DNA of 64,000 nucleotides, from the NCBI RefSeq assembly GCF_905220565.1, contig NC_059398.1, positions 9,385,177 to 9,449,176 of the forward strand, written 5' to 3'. A model generated the notes under the pieces. That model made no database searches, had not been told where the DNA came from, and saw nothing but the letters and a program-made list of their open reading frames with translations. Position 1 is the first letter of the stretch. Every line of letters begins with the position of its first letter. Positions 38,901-53,900 of this stretch are shown piece after piece. The stretch comes from Melitaea cinxia. Lineage: Eukaryota > Arthropoda > Insecta > Lepidoptera > Nymphalidae. Made by a program: the position numbers and the translations under genes.

Positions 38901-41900
38901 GGTAATATTGATTGTCGCCTTGACTCTACTTGTGTTGAAGGTCGTTGCGTCAACCCATGTGATGGGGCTTGTGGTATAAACTCCTTATGTAAAATAGTAG
39001 ATAGGAAAGCTATTTGCTTATGCCCTGAAGGTTACGAAAATTCACAAGACGGTAAATCGTGTAAGAAAAAAATAATAGCATGTCTTAGCAAACTGGATTG
39101 CAATGGAGATGTTTGTCACAACGGTCAATGCTTTTCAGCATGTAGAAATACTAGTCATTGCGATCCAGGAGATTTGTGTATTAAAAATTACTGCGTAACG
39201 CAATGCAATACACATTCGCAATGTGGAATAGGTCAAGCCTGTGTTGAAGGTCAATGTTTAATTGGATGTAGAAATAATGAAGATTGCCCTAATGATGAGT
39301 CATGTATAAATAATAAGTGTGTAAATCCGTGCCAGGCTATAAGAACATGCGGACCGAACGCAATATGTAGTAGGATTAATCACAGTACGAAATGTGATTG
39401 CCCTCAAGGATTTGAAGGGTCACCGACACCTCAACAAGGTTGTATACGCAAGCCAGCAGCATGTACGCGAACATCACAGTGTCCTCCGGATCACATGTGT
39501 ATTGGCTTTCTTTGCCAGGTTCCTTGTCAGGAGCATTCAAACTGCGCTATAGGAGAAAAATGTCATGATAATAAATGTCACAAAATATGTCATACTAGTA
39601 GCAACTGCTTGCACGGAGAACATTGTAATGCCGGAATATGTATACCTGGATGCAAAAGTAATGCAGACTGTCTGGATAAACAAATTTGCATTTCTAAACA
39701 GTGCAAATGTGAGGAAGGATTTGAAATGGTAAACGGTGAATGTTTAAACATTGACGAATGTGCCAACAATCCCTGTCATCCATCTGCTGAGTGCCTAGAC
39801 TCTGCAGGTTCCTTCAAGTGTGTTTGTCCTACAGGAGCAATTGGTGATCCTTATAAGACAGGCTGCTTATTACCAAATCAATGTAGGCAGCATAGCCAAT
39901 GTGAGGATTCTCTTGCTTGCATCAGAGGAAAATGTTCAAATCCTTGTGACAATAGCGTTTGTGGCTTAAATGCTATATGTAAAGTAAAGAAACATAGAAC
40001 AACTTGCGCTTGTGGGAAGGGACATCTTGGAAATCCATTTGACCAAAAAGTCGGTTGCTTTAAAGTTGAATGTATAGAAGATTCAGACTGTTCTCAAGAT
40101 AAATATTGCAACCTTCAGAGTAATAAATGTTCTGGTAAGTTAATTTTTTATTATTTATATTAAATCTCGACGACTGCACCGCGCTATGTTTCAATACTGT
40201 CAATTTAATTAATGCTTGTTTAACAAAAACGAAACTATAAATATAATATAGTTTTCTTTTATTGAATCAACATTTCTCGAGAACTATATTCATAGAAACA
40301 AACGAAAAAACTAAATGAAGCCTTCTTTATTTTTTTATTAGAATATGTAATAATAAAATTTATAATTTTCAGACAAATGTGGAGAAAATACTTGTCAAGG
40401 TGGAATTTGTAATATAGAAGACCATAAGATGAACTGTGTGTGTGGTGTGGGTTTTGCCTTAATGGGCGACAAATGTGAAGATATAAACGAGTGCCTCAAA
40501 AATCCATGCCCTTTGAATGCAAACTGTGAAAATACATTGGGATCTTTTAAATGTATCTGCGTTAATGGTACTGTTTTAGAGCAAACAAGTGGAAATTGTA
40601 GAATACCTGGAGAATGTTCAAATGACGATGACTGCTCCTATGAAACAAAATGTCATAATAATCGCTGTACCAATCCATGCGATAAATTAACATGTGGTGT
40701 TAATGCTGTTTGTTCAGTATTTCATCATGATCCAATATGCGAATGTAAACAAGATAGTCAGGGCGATCCATATAAAGAATGTATAAAACTCCAGTGTGTA
40801 AAAGATTCTGATTGTTCATACGAAGAAGCATGTACTAATAATATATGTCAAAACTCATGTAATTTACCACGTGCGTGTGGAAAAAATGCTAATTGCTTAT
40901 CTAGAAATCATATTGGTCATTGTTCATGTGCGTCGGGCTATACGGGTGATCCCGTACTTGGTTGCGTACCTATTCAATATTGTTCAGACGACAGCCGATG
41001 CTCATCAGGCACTAAATGCCTTGATAACTTATGCGTTGGTAAGTCAGTTTAAATGTTGTTCATATATTTTATTATTAAGCGTTTAAAGTTGTATTTTTAA
41101 CTAATATTTATTTACAGGTGTATGTCAAAACTCGCGGGACTGTTTTGATGATCAAACTTGTATTCAGGGAACTTGTCGAATGACGTGTATCTCGAACAGT
41201 TCATGTCCCGATTCCTATTTTTGTGTAAATAGAATATGTACTAAAGACATTAAATGTAGTTCCAATGATGATTGTTCTGATGATGAACAATGCCAACAGG
41301 ATATTAATGGCATACCAAAATGTGTTAAGTTATGTGAAAATCAGCCCTGTGGAAGAAATGCCTTCTGTACAGGTATTACTCATAAGCCTATCTGTACGTG
41401 CGTGGAGGGTTTTCTGGGTGATCCCATAAAAGGATGCGACAAGAAGGAATGTGATAGTGACACAGATTGTAGTGGTGATAAATACTGTGACAATAATATA
41501 TGTAAAATTGCTTGTCTAACCAAAAATAATTGTGGAGAAAATTCTATTTGTTCTTCTGAAAATCATAAACATATATGCTATTGTCAACCCGGTTTTACTG
41601 GAGACCCTATTAAAGGATGTACTGAAATTAACCAGTGTGAAATAAAACCTTGTGGAAATGGAGCTGAATGTATCAGCACAAGAAGTAGCGCAAAATGTGT
41701 ATGTCCAGAAGGTACTGTTGGAAATCCATATGAGGAAGGCTGTCGCAAGTCTTCTGAATGTAGATTTAACAGAGACTGCCCTGCTGCTGCTCGTTGCACA
41801 GTTATTGATGGTATAAGAAAATGCACCGGTAAGTAATAAATGATGAATCGAATATAAATTTTATTTAATATATTTGTATATAAATATTGTTTTACCTTTT

Positions 41901-44900
41901 ACGCTATTAATTGATTACTACTAGCTGACCTGGCGAAATTCGTATCGCCTTATTTTCTTTCTTAAATATAATAATTAGATATATCAAAATAAAATATAGC
42001 CTATCTTCCAAGTTGGATCAAACTGCACACGGTGTGCAAATTTGATTAAAATCGGTAAAGTAATTTAGGAGTCTATCGCGGACAAACAAAGTGACACGTA
42101 ATTTATATATATTAAAAATAAAATACAACATTGGTAAACAAATCAAAAAGTGCAATTTTACCTTGTTTAATAGATGCTTGTGAAAATATCAAATGTGGAC
42201 AAAATGCAGAATGCGTTTCTGCTAGGCATTCTGGTCAATGTAAATGCAAAGAAGGATATGTAGGCAATGGTGTTACCGAAAAAGGTTGTCGCCTTCGTGA
42301 AGTAGCTTGCACTAGTAAATCAGATTGCTCTGATGATCAATACTGTCACAAAGGAATATGCCAAGGTAATCGAAAAGTAACGTTTTTAGAATATTTCAAA
42401 ATAAACAAAACAATATGTCATTTATTATGCATTTATTTAATAATAATTTTTAGGACTCTGTATTATTGACGAAGAGTGCGAATTAAATGAGAAATGTTAT
42501 AACGGCCAATGTTTAAATCCTTGTCAAATGGAAAAGACTTGTGGACTGAATGCAATTTGTCGTACGGAAAATCATATTGTACAATGTAATTGTCCTAACA
42601 GTTTTACTGGTAATCAAGACGTGGAATGTGTACGCAGTAAGTAATCTATATAATATATTCTACTCTTTTTTTAGTTTTTCTTAAACGTACTGTAACGTTG
42701 TCTGATGTATTTTATTTTAATGCACATTGAAATCATAATTTCTTTATGACATATTTTGTTATTAAGTATTTATACCGTTTCCACCTATTTTCTAAAACCC
42801 ATGATATGTGAGTTTCTAACGTATAAGAAAACAAAATAACCACTTCTGTTATATTAGTGAATCAAAAATCAATCAATGAATCAATCAATGAAACAAATCA
42901 ATGAATAAAGCGTATTTTTTACTAAAATATATTATAAATTTTTGTAGTTCCTAGGCTATGTGGGGTAGTCGGAGAATGTGAAGACGGTTACGTTTGCAAA
43001 GATTCTGCTTGCGTTCCTCAGTGTAATCATAATGAAGAGTGTGCTGTTAACGAAAGATGCTCTCAAGGAAGTTGTTTGTGTACGTATAAATATATATATA
43101 TATATATAATAAAAATTAAGAACGTGATTTAACTTAAATATTTATTTTTCGAAATTTTTCATTCTAGTGACATGTCGTGTTGATAATGATTGCTTCCTTG
43201 GACATATTTGTTTATCGAACAGCTGTCGATATGGATGTAGACAGGATGACGATTGTAGACAAGACGAGGTTTGCAAAAATAATTATTGTAAAAATCCTTG
43301 TGCCAACGATATTGATCCTTGTGGACCAAATGCGTATTGTTCCGTCGTTAATCGGAAAGCTGTATGTTCCTGTTCCGAAGGTTTAATACCCAATCCCACG
43401 CCCAATATTGGCTGTATTCGTTCACTATCTCTTTCTTGCCAAAGACATTCTGATTGTGGGGAAGGTTTGAGGTGTGAAGATAACCGATGTCGACCAGCAT
43501 GTACAACTGATGGATCTGAATGCTTAGAAGGAGAACGCTGCAACTCAGGTGTGTGTCGATATGCTTGTACATCAGATGCACATTGTTCTGAAGATGAAGT
43601 TTGTGATGGGCGTATTTGTGTGACTGGCTGCAGAACGAATTCACATTGCCCCAGTCATCTTGCTTGCATGGCAGGACAGTGTTTAGATCCATGTACAGAA
43701 CCAGGCACATGCGGAGTAAATGCCTTGTGTGTTACTAAAGATAATAGGCCTGTGTGTACATGTCCTCAGTATTTAGTAGGTGATCCAAAAGTTGTTTGCA
43801 AGAGAGTAACAACTGCTTGTGACGCACATAATAATTGTCCTGATGGATTTAGTTGCTATGGCGATGTTTGTTATCCATCATGCAGAAGGTATAATGAGAT
43901 TTTTTTTAATTATATCATCTATTTAAATTAGTGTTTAAATTGTACACTTTAGCCTGTAATATTCCACTGCTAGGCATAGGCCTCTTACCCCACGTAGGAG
44001 AAGGATCACAGCTTAATCCACCACGTTCCTCCAATGCGGTTTGGTGGATATATTTCCTACTATGAGTGACGATCGCTATCAGGTGTACATAATAACAACC
44101 GGGACAGACAGCTATATGTGCTCTCCGAGGTACGGTAGGGAGACCCAAAAGGACTGCACAAACACCCAGAACACGACAAACATCTTTATAGCCAATACAA
44201 ATGTTTATCATGTGCGGGAATCGAACCCGTAACCGCTAGCGCAACAGTCACAAACTAGTGCTGTGACCGTTGCACCCACGCGTCGTCATAATCGTCGTAA
44301 TAAATTCTATTATTAATATATTATAGAAATATATTGTTAATCTAAAACGTGTAATAGCAATAAATATTAAAACATACTTTTTAACAACAACTTTACTTTT
44401 TAACAAGAACAACAACAACTTTTAACAACTTTTTAGGTTATCTGGAAGAAATCGTTATTTAGCGATAAGATCACTTTTGTACTTCTTGTATAGTATCTTT
44501 CTTTATATGTGTCTCTATTTCGGTGTACATTAAGAAAAAATAAATATATAAATAAACTTTACAGAGACAATATTTGCTTGTCTAATGAAAAATGCATTCG
44601 AGGAATATGTAGACTAATATGCAATAGTGATGATGGATGCAGTGAAGGTCACATTTGTGAAAACAGAATTTGTAAGCAAGGTTGCCGTAGTGATAATGCG
44701 TGTGATAATAATGAAGCGTGTCTTAAAGGACAATGCAAAGGTATCTAATGTGATATAAATTTTTTGATAAATAAATGTATAAATATGTAAAGGACTTGAC
44801 TTGAATAAATATTATTAATTTATATTGTTTCATATTTGCAGATCCTTGTGTTAACAACGCAGCATGTGGAATTTGTTCTGAATGCAAAGTAGTTAACCAT

Positions 44901-47900
44901 CGTAGTCTTTGCAGTTGTACAAGTAACTATACAGGAAATCCACTCGTGGAGTGTAAGAAAAAATCAATACAATGTGACGGCTTTTGTCCATGTGACGAGA
45001 GTGGTTATTGTATATCATTATGCGAAAATAATTCGGACTGCAGTTGTGGTGAAAAATGTTACAATGGTGGTTGCAGATCTCTATGCTCAAATAGAAACAA
45101 ATGTCCCCAACGACAAATATGTCAACAAGGACTTTGTGTTCCTGGTTGTAATAACAATCGGGACTGTGGTGATGATATGATATGTTTTTCAAAACAATGT
45201 GTTACAGTATGTCAGGATAGTTCATGTGGAAAAAATGCGATGTGCTTGGCAAATAGACACCGAGCTGTTTGTAGTTGTCCTAGCGGCTTCTCTGGTGATC
45301 CAGAAAAAGAGTGTAAAGCAGTTGAATGTACAAAACATGAAGACTGTGGGGCTGATGAAGAATGTTCTGATGAAGGAACGTGTAAAAACATTTGTCTAAA
45401 TGCCTGTGGATCAAATGCGATATGTCGTTCAGTAAATAGACTACCACAGTGTTCTTGTCCACCTAATTACGTAGGAAATCCGAAACTAGAATGCTCTAAG
45501 CCCCCAGCTGGAAGTTGTTTGCGCAATCCATGCGGTATCAATGCTCGCTGCCGTGATCTTGAGGATGGGGACTACGAGTGCACGTGTCCTCCGGGATGCG
45601 CCGGTAGCCCCCAAACGCAATGTTTCTGTGGCTCTATGTTGCCATGTGCGCGTAAATCTTGTGGTACTAATGCCCAGTGTCGTATTGGTGAAAAAGGGAA
45701 ACCACTTTGTTACTGTCCGCGAAACTTCCCTAATGGAGATCCGAATATTGAGTGTAAGCATTTCAAAAATATATTACAAAGATATTGTATTTTACCTTTA
45801 ATAATAAGAATAAATGATTTCATATTATTATTTATAATGAAAACAAAACATCTTTATCAATACTACGCTACTAACAAAATGTAGAACTTATGTAGGTATA
45901 TGAAGAACACGTAGCCTTAAGATGATCAAATTGACCATTGAAACATTTAATTTTGATATATGTTTAAAGATTATAATACGTTTTATTAAACACTTAAAGT
46001 CATGTAATTCGTTACTTAATGTTATATTTTTAAATAAAATATATTTTATAGGTGCTCAAGAACCCAGCGTTGTTGATTGTCGAACGACTGGTTGTGGGAT
46101 AAATGGAGAATGCTTAAGAGAAGGCGCCGAATTTGTATGTCGTTGCATTCCTGGTACAGAGGGACAGGCAGATATTGAGTGTCACACCAGTAAGTAATAA
46201 CATTGTTCGTAGTTCATATCTTTGACACATGTATAAATGCACGATAGGGTTATTTGATGAAAATATTATTTTAAGACGATCAAAAGATTTTAAAAATAGG
46301 AAAAGTTACTTTTAGCGCTTTATATGACAAAAAATTATGGTCTAAACTATATATATATATTTTTTGTAAATAGAGTGTAATATTTTATAAACTGAAGATA
46401 GTCATGTATGTTATCTAATCTAACTCTCAGATTACCATAAGTACTCTTTTGATTTTAAATGAAGAAGATTTCTTTAAAATAACATATTTTTTTAAGTAAA
46501 ATTGTACAGATATGTATTTTATAATTATTTTTGTAACTACATATGTGTACAAATAAGATTAGGTCATATTTTATTTTTTAATTAGTGGAAGCATTCTCAC
46601 CGTTCGTGCTTGATTACCGTCAGTAACATTTTGTTCGGCTTCATGTACATATTGCTTGTATTATAATATAACGTTATTTACTTCTGATCATAAACCCTCA
46701 ATTATAAGAAGCATGCACTGTCTCGTGAGAAAGTTTCCTCTTCGTGGCTGAAGGTACAGCTCTTTCGACTCTGCTTTCTTCTTTCACATCTTCCTAGGTA
46801 TCGAATGCACGAGTGATAAAGACTGTCCAGTAGACAAAGCGTGTTTGAGCTTACGTTGCGTCGACCCTTGCACGATACGGGGTGTTTGTGGAGAGGACGC
46901 CCTGTGTGTGTCCGTGATGCATCAGGCTCAGTGTTCGTGCCCTCAGTGTTATGTGGGTCAGCCGCGCCTATCCTGTCAACTAGATCCTACCTGCAAACCT
47001 ACTGCTGACGCCAATATTACGTTTACTTGTTCCGAGAATAAACCGTGCCCATCAAAATTAGCATGCGATATGAAGACTAATGAATGTCGCAATCCATGCT
47101 TAGACTATCATAACTGTCGAAGAAATCAAAAATGCGAAGTTCGAAATCACAAGCCAGTTTGTGTATGTCGAAATGGTTTTGCTCTTAATGAAAGAGGAGA
47201 ATTAACTTGCGCACCAGAAAATGCTGAATGTACGAGAGATGAACAATGCCCATCTAATGCTGCATGCCGAGATTCTAAATGTGTGAATCCTTGTTTAGCA
47301 CCTAAACAATCTATTTGTCCTAAAGGAAAACAGTGTGATGTTGTAGAGCATCGAGCTGTATGTGTATGCATTGAAGATTGTCACCCTACAGTGTCAATAT
47401 GTCTAAGAGACAATGGGTGCCCTCAAAATTTAGCATGCATAAACTATCAATGTAAAAACCCATGTAAAGAGGCCTGTGGTGATGCTCCTTGTTCAGTTGA
47501 AGATCACCACCCCGTATGCAAGTTTTGTCCTACTGGATATATACACGATGAAAAGCATGGCTGCATTAAAGGTAAATCTCCGTTAACAGAAAATTAAAGT
47601 ATTACAGTATTATTAGTTTATTTTCTTATTCAAAGAATCTTATTAATTTGTTTCTTCACATTCCAGGAAAATCGCAATAGTATACTTTATGATTTCATAA
47701 GGCTCTTTCTATTCTTTTTATTTCTTTTTTTTCTAGCATGATCATTTTCCCTTTTCAACAGTTGAACTCTTCTAGATCAGGTAGATTGAGCATGTTATTC
47801 TTATCTGTGTACATACTACATATACATGACAGTGTAAGTTTCACTTGAACATATGGTGGTGGTTGCGCTTGGTTAACTATAACGCTTTTAGTGCTTCTGT

Positions 47901-50900
47901 TTGACTATAAAATGCAAAAAACTGCCACGAGACAGAGTTTGCAAAATTTAAATTAAATGCCTTTATACTTTTATCCTTTTGTTACTGTATTATATTTTAT
48001 TATTTGTATGATTGTATTTCAAAGTTATGAACTATATTTGTGTATATAAGCAACAATAATAAACTATCGGTAGAAACTTTGTTACCTTCCATCTTTTGTC
48101 CAGTATGTATTTATTACTTTGGACCATATGGTCATAGAGTATTTTTTATATTTTTTATTTCGTGTACAATATAGTACGAATGAAGATAGTAAAATGTGAA
48201 CCTAAGTAATTGTACAATATGTTCAGATATACTATGGAAAAGTTTATGTTTGAATGATATCCCTTTGGTGACGATTGGTTGGATTTCACAGCTTTAGAGT
48301 GCGGTGCTCACGAGCAATGCGCTGCGGGCCTGGCGTGTATCGGCGGGCGCTGTTCCGACCCATGCGCCCACGGCGGACCGTGTGCGCGCGGACAACACTG
48401 CGCTGTCATTAACCACCAACCTGTCTGCTCAAATGGTACATTATTGATTCTCAACTTATTTGTAGAAAATGTAATATTTAAATAGTCCATTCTTTATAAT
48501 AAATATATGTATTTAATAAAAGAAAGAAAAAAATTTACTTGTATATTTACTTTGAAAGTTTGATTCATTATAATCGTACAAAAAATATTAACAAAAAATC
48601 TTGTAACATTTTGTTTTCTATGTCGACAGTATGTCAGTGTCAAACAGCTTCAGATTGCGCCAGGTATCCAGACACAAAGTGTGATGGGTGCGCTTGTGTA
48701 CGGGGTAAGATTGACTTTTTTTTGTTTGTCGACATTAAATACTTGTTTTACAAAAACTAAGTTTTACTAACATCCTTACCTTGATACATCATATTACGAT
48801 AACGGTAAGTTGGCACAGTTGTTACGCAGGCTGTGAAGGTAATGGGTTTGACTTCAACTAAGGACAAATGTTATATTTATAAATAGATTATACAAACAAT
48901 TGCTATGGTCTATGCGTTTGTGTTATGTATGTTTCCGGACCCTGAAACATGGCTGTCATCATTAAAAGTCCCTTTGAGTGTAAAGCTCGTATTTACATAT
49001 GTTTAAATACGGTTAGTGATAAAATATATATTTTTTTCGCGATCTTGTCAAGTCACAAATAAAATACGATGGCGATGCGTTAGCGCATCGGTCCAAGCGC
49101 TGGATTGCAGCTGTTGCACTGGCGGTTGTGGGTTCGATCCTCGCACATGCCATACATTTGCATTATTTAAAAAAAATTAGTTGTCTCTAAAGTCGGTTTA
49201 CGGACGATACTTTTACGTGATAACGTCATAAAAGAAATATTGATGAAAAATTGCATACTTTTAATTGAATTCATTTATTATCACTGAATTATTTCGAACT
49301 GCTAGCTCTGACGTCACACGAGATGAGAGATAAATATGTCACAAGCCAACGCTTGGGCCGATCTTGCCTCTCTATCGCTTGTTCCGCGCTCTCGCTTGCA
49401 CGCTCAGGCTTAGGCGGAACGTGACACTTTTTCATGCGTGCAACCGGTGTTCATCGATTTATAAGACGTTATCACGTCAAAAATATACAAATATGTAAAA
49501 ACATTGTATTGGTGTTAAACGGTCTTCTAACATCCGTTATGTTAAGCTACGCCCTATAGATAAAGCTCAGAGATAAAGTTAAAATCTAGTATTGACTGCA
49601 TCCGGTACATTATTTGTTCACTTAAAGTGTTGATTTATTTTGTAAATTCCTCCGAATTTGTCCATGCCTCTCACAATGAAAGGGAAATAAGCTCTGTCTT
49701 CTAAAACCACGTGATTAGCGCTTACCTTTTCAAACTATAATTAAGTTTCAAAGTTAGTAAATAATAAGATTGACCAATATTTAGACTTCAATATGTATGC
49801 AAATATTTAAATACAAGGCTGCTATAATGTATTGTACTTATTACTAAAAAAAAATTAAAAAACCTACTAGGTTTTCCTAAACCAATCAAAAAGAATTACG
49901 ATTTTCAATATTTTTACAGAGGATAAACCAAGCACAATTTGTGCACATTGTCGGCCGGGAGTTCCCTGCGATCCATTTTCCGGAGCTTGCATGGAAAGTA
50001 AGTAGCAAAAATAGGATAAAAATTAAAGTAAACAGCTAATTACTTAATTACTATGCTAATTTATGCCTAATATGACATAGCTAACTATTATTTTTATTTT
50101 TTTAATAATTACATACAGGATCTTATCTACACTTTTTATTTTTGTTATATTTCTGTGTGATGTGTATAACAGGCTGCTACTTTAAAGCTGGCACGTCTGT
50201 GAATCTTTTATATATTGTGAATAGCAAAACTAACTCCAAATAAACTGGTTATTGCTATGAACAGCGTACCATTTTGTCCGATAAAACGCCACAAAATACT
50301 GGTTATGTTCTCTCGGCAGACCCGAAAAACGTGTTTTACCTCTTTCATCTTTACTTTTTTTCAGTGTAGAATTAGTAACAAGAATATCTTTTACATGACC
50401 TGTTTTAGAGCCAGATAATATACACTATGACTTATGTTATTTAAGGCTTGAAAAGCAGCCTTTATAAGTATATTTATTATATTTTCGCTATTAGGTGCAA
50501 TTTACTTATAGAACTGATACTGTATTGAAGTCTAAACCTAATGATTCTTCTTTCCTTTCATCTTCGCTATACTTATTTTACTTAAATAAAGGTGCTTAAG
50601 ATATTGTATTAGATAAAAATTATCTTTCCATATATTTATTATTTATGAATTTTCTTGCCAATCAAAATTTCATGATTTTTAATTCCTTAATTAACAAGAT
50701 TTTCCTTTCCAATTAACAGATGATCGACCTCTAAATGTCCCACTAACAGAAACAAATTTTGACATTACTACTTCGACTACAGTGGTGTTGAATGACAATT
50801 CTTATAATAAATATGACAGTGTCACTAAAATATATACTGATATTATCTCTGATGCAAAAGTATTAAATACTACAGACGATCATTTTCCAACAGGAATTAC

Positions 50901-53900
50901 TTTTAATAAAAATATTATACATAAAACGACAACAGAAGGTGTTCAAATTACAACTAATGACATTAGTTCTGAGATATACGCTTCCACAGCTGATACGAGC
51001 ATTGAAAGTACAGATTATGATCAAACAGAAAAAAATAATTTTATTACAATTGATTCGCCTAAATATGAAGTAAATACAAATCAAGATGTACTTAACACCG
51101 ATACCGAAAAGTATTATACTAAGGACGTCACTACTTTTGAGCCTATGTATAACACTGAAGTAAATCCAACTGATTTCACTACAAAAAATAACTATGATGA
51201 TATAACTTTAAAAATAAATCAAGAAAAAGAATTTCAGACAACATTTGTTGATAAAGAACTTGTACCAAGCAGTAGTACAATACACACTGAAAGTACAGTA
51301 AGACCTCAATTAAAACGAACAGAAACAAGTGGCGCACAGAAACAAGTTCATGAAAATAAAAATACTAAAACACCAGAAAATCAAAGAAACTTACATAAAA
51401 ATTATACAGATGATTCGATAACATCTGTTGTTAATAGTACACCTAAATTTCAAACAACTGTCTCATTAATGGAGGAGCATACTGTTAAAGATTTAAACCA
51501 GTTTTTAAATGACAGTGAAACAGATAACATAGGGGAAACAGTAAGTCTAGAAACTATTAATATCACACATACAATTTTTAATAACATTAATACTACAGAA
51601 ACCAATATTGAAACTGATTTATTTAAGGAGAGTTCGGATTTTTTATTTATAGAAACAACCACAACTAAAAAAAACATTAAAGAAAATGTGAGCATAGATA
51701 TAATAACAAGTGATTTAATTACCAAATCAACCAATGTATTAGAGACTAATACTGAAAAAATACTTAATAATGTAGATATAACAACAAATTCTTTAAATAC
51801 GATAAGTTTGACGCAAAAAAATTTTAAAAATGAATCTGGAAAGGTCAATATATTTGAAAAAGCAGAGGAAACAACAACAGTCTCTTCTGGAGTTTTATCA
51901 ACAAGTGATTCAACTCAAACGGCGACTTATAGCAATGATATATCGACCACCCTAAACGATTTTTTTAAAACTAGAAGTGTTGATGATGTTTATGGCCACA
52001 CAATTATGGATTCTACAAGAACGACAGTTAAAAACGAAGATGCCAAAGACATTTCAAAACCTGTAGATTTAGAACAAGAATCTACTACCTATAAAACAGA
52101 AATATACCGAGAGCCTTATGCTCCCGAAGAAGATCAACAACATACATCAACTTCTGTGTCACTTAATACAGTTACTGATGATAGGAAATTAATTGAAAAT
52201 AAAAACACAAACTTAAACATATTTAGTAAAACTACTGAAACCGTTTCAAGCTCTGAGACTGTGTTAACTACTGAACATAGTGAAATTACAGACTCAAATG
52301 ATGGTAGCGAAAATTTTTTTGAATCATATGAGACCACTACTCAGTTGCCTTTTACTACATTGTCAATAGAAAACACTGAAAAAATTAAAACTACTCTGAG
52401 TACGAATACGGAAAAAAGTTTGTTTACAAATGCATTTACAATTAATGGAATAGATGAATTTGTAACAAATAATATTAATTCAATATATACAACTGATTTT
52501 CATTCAAATACAATAAATAAATATAATGGTAATAAGGATTCTCTTAAAGAATCTTCTAAAACATATGCCACAGATAAAGAAACTACTTTGTCTGAAACTT
52601 ACCCAGTAAAAACAATTACAGAATCTTTTATGACTGACTTTGGAACGGGTACATTCTTAACAACAGACCGTAATATTGTAACCGAATATACAGATATAAC
52701 ATTAAAACCATTATCACCTGATTACGTCACAGAACAAAACACTGCTTCATCACAAAATATTTCCCACATACTGCAGCACAGTACTAGATCTGAAAAAAAT
52801 AAAACATATCAAAACGAATCAACCGAAAATATGACGCCTGAGCTTAGTACAACTGTAACAGAAGATAGTCGTTTATATATATCTAATTCTGAATATGAAA
52901 TGTTTAAAACTATTGAAACAACCACTGTAAAGGCTCAAGATACATCTCAAAAAAACGTTCAAATTGAAAGTTCAACTAATATTTATATTGAAATGACACC
53001 TGATTATACAAAAGATTTTATTTCAAATAATTTTGATGATGAAATGACTGAACAGAATTTTAATGTAAAAACTACTGCTGTACCATCACACAGTCAACAT
53101 TATGTTAAAAGTTCAACATTTAAAATGCCACTTACTAATATTTATGAAACACTTCCTACTTCTGAAACTTTTACAACGTTATTAAATCCAAATAAGGAAG
53201 TTATTGAAGAGCTATCAAATACACAAACTCCAACTACAGTCACACAAAGTGACGATTATAATCAACTTGCAGATAAAACACAAGTAGCAAAAGAGTTTGA
53301 GGTTAAAATTTACAATAAAGAATTACCAAAAACTCAAAAAGATACAATTATGACATCTTCAGAAAAAAGTCTTGACATAGGCACATCTACGCAAAATTTA
53401 AATACTCATACATTTTCAGCGGTAGATTCAGATATAAATACAACAGATTTTTCGGAAAGTCAGATTGGTAAATCGGCTTTTATAGGAAAATTTGTTAATG
53501 ATACAACTGAATTAACTTTAAAGAATAATGTACATGAAGTTAAAAAAAGTACTTTAGAAGAAATAAATACTCTATCTACAACTACGAGAACGAGATTTAC
53601 TATATCAAATGACAGTGAAAGTTTTGGTTCTTCAAACCTTTTACCATTGGATGATATTAGTATAACGTCAAGTAACGAACGTACTTTAACAACATCCATA
53701 ACCAACCAAACAGATATTCCATCTGAAAAGTATGATATTACAACTTCCTCTGCTATGTCCGAAAACATCTATATTAGTAAAACTTCCACTTCTATAGCAC
53801 AAACTAATAACTATATTGATCAAATTACCACTAATTCTGATAGCTCGGATGGCATTTATATGACCGTAACCGAAAGTACAAATAATATAAATTCATCTTA

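Noticed and set aside
49066..49170. tRNA gene
   Set aside because: A and B boxes exist, but there is no cloverleaf with paired acceptor stem; it is the head of a SINE.
51450..51848. Minus-strand hydrophobic ORF of 132 codons
   Set aside because: Antisense of the Asn/Thr/Glu-rich exon 27, which gives Val/Leu/Ser-rich text; no membrane gene implied.
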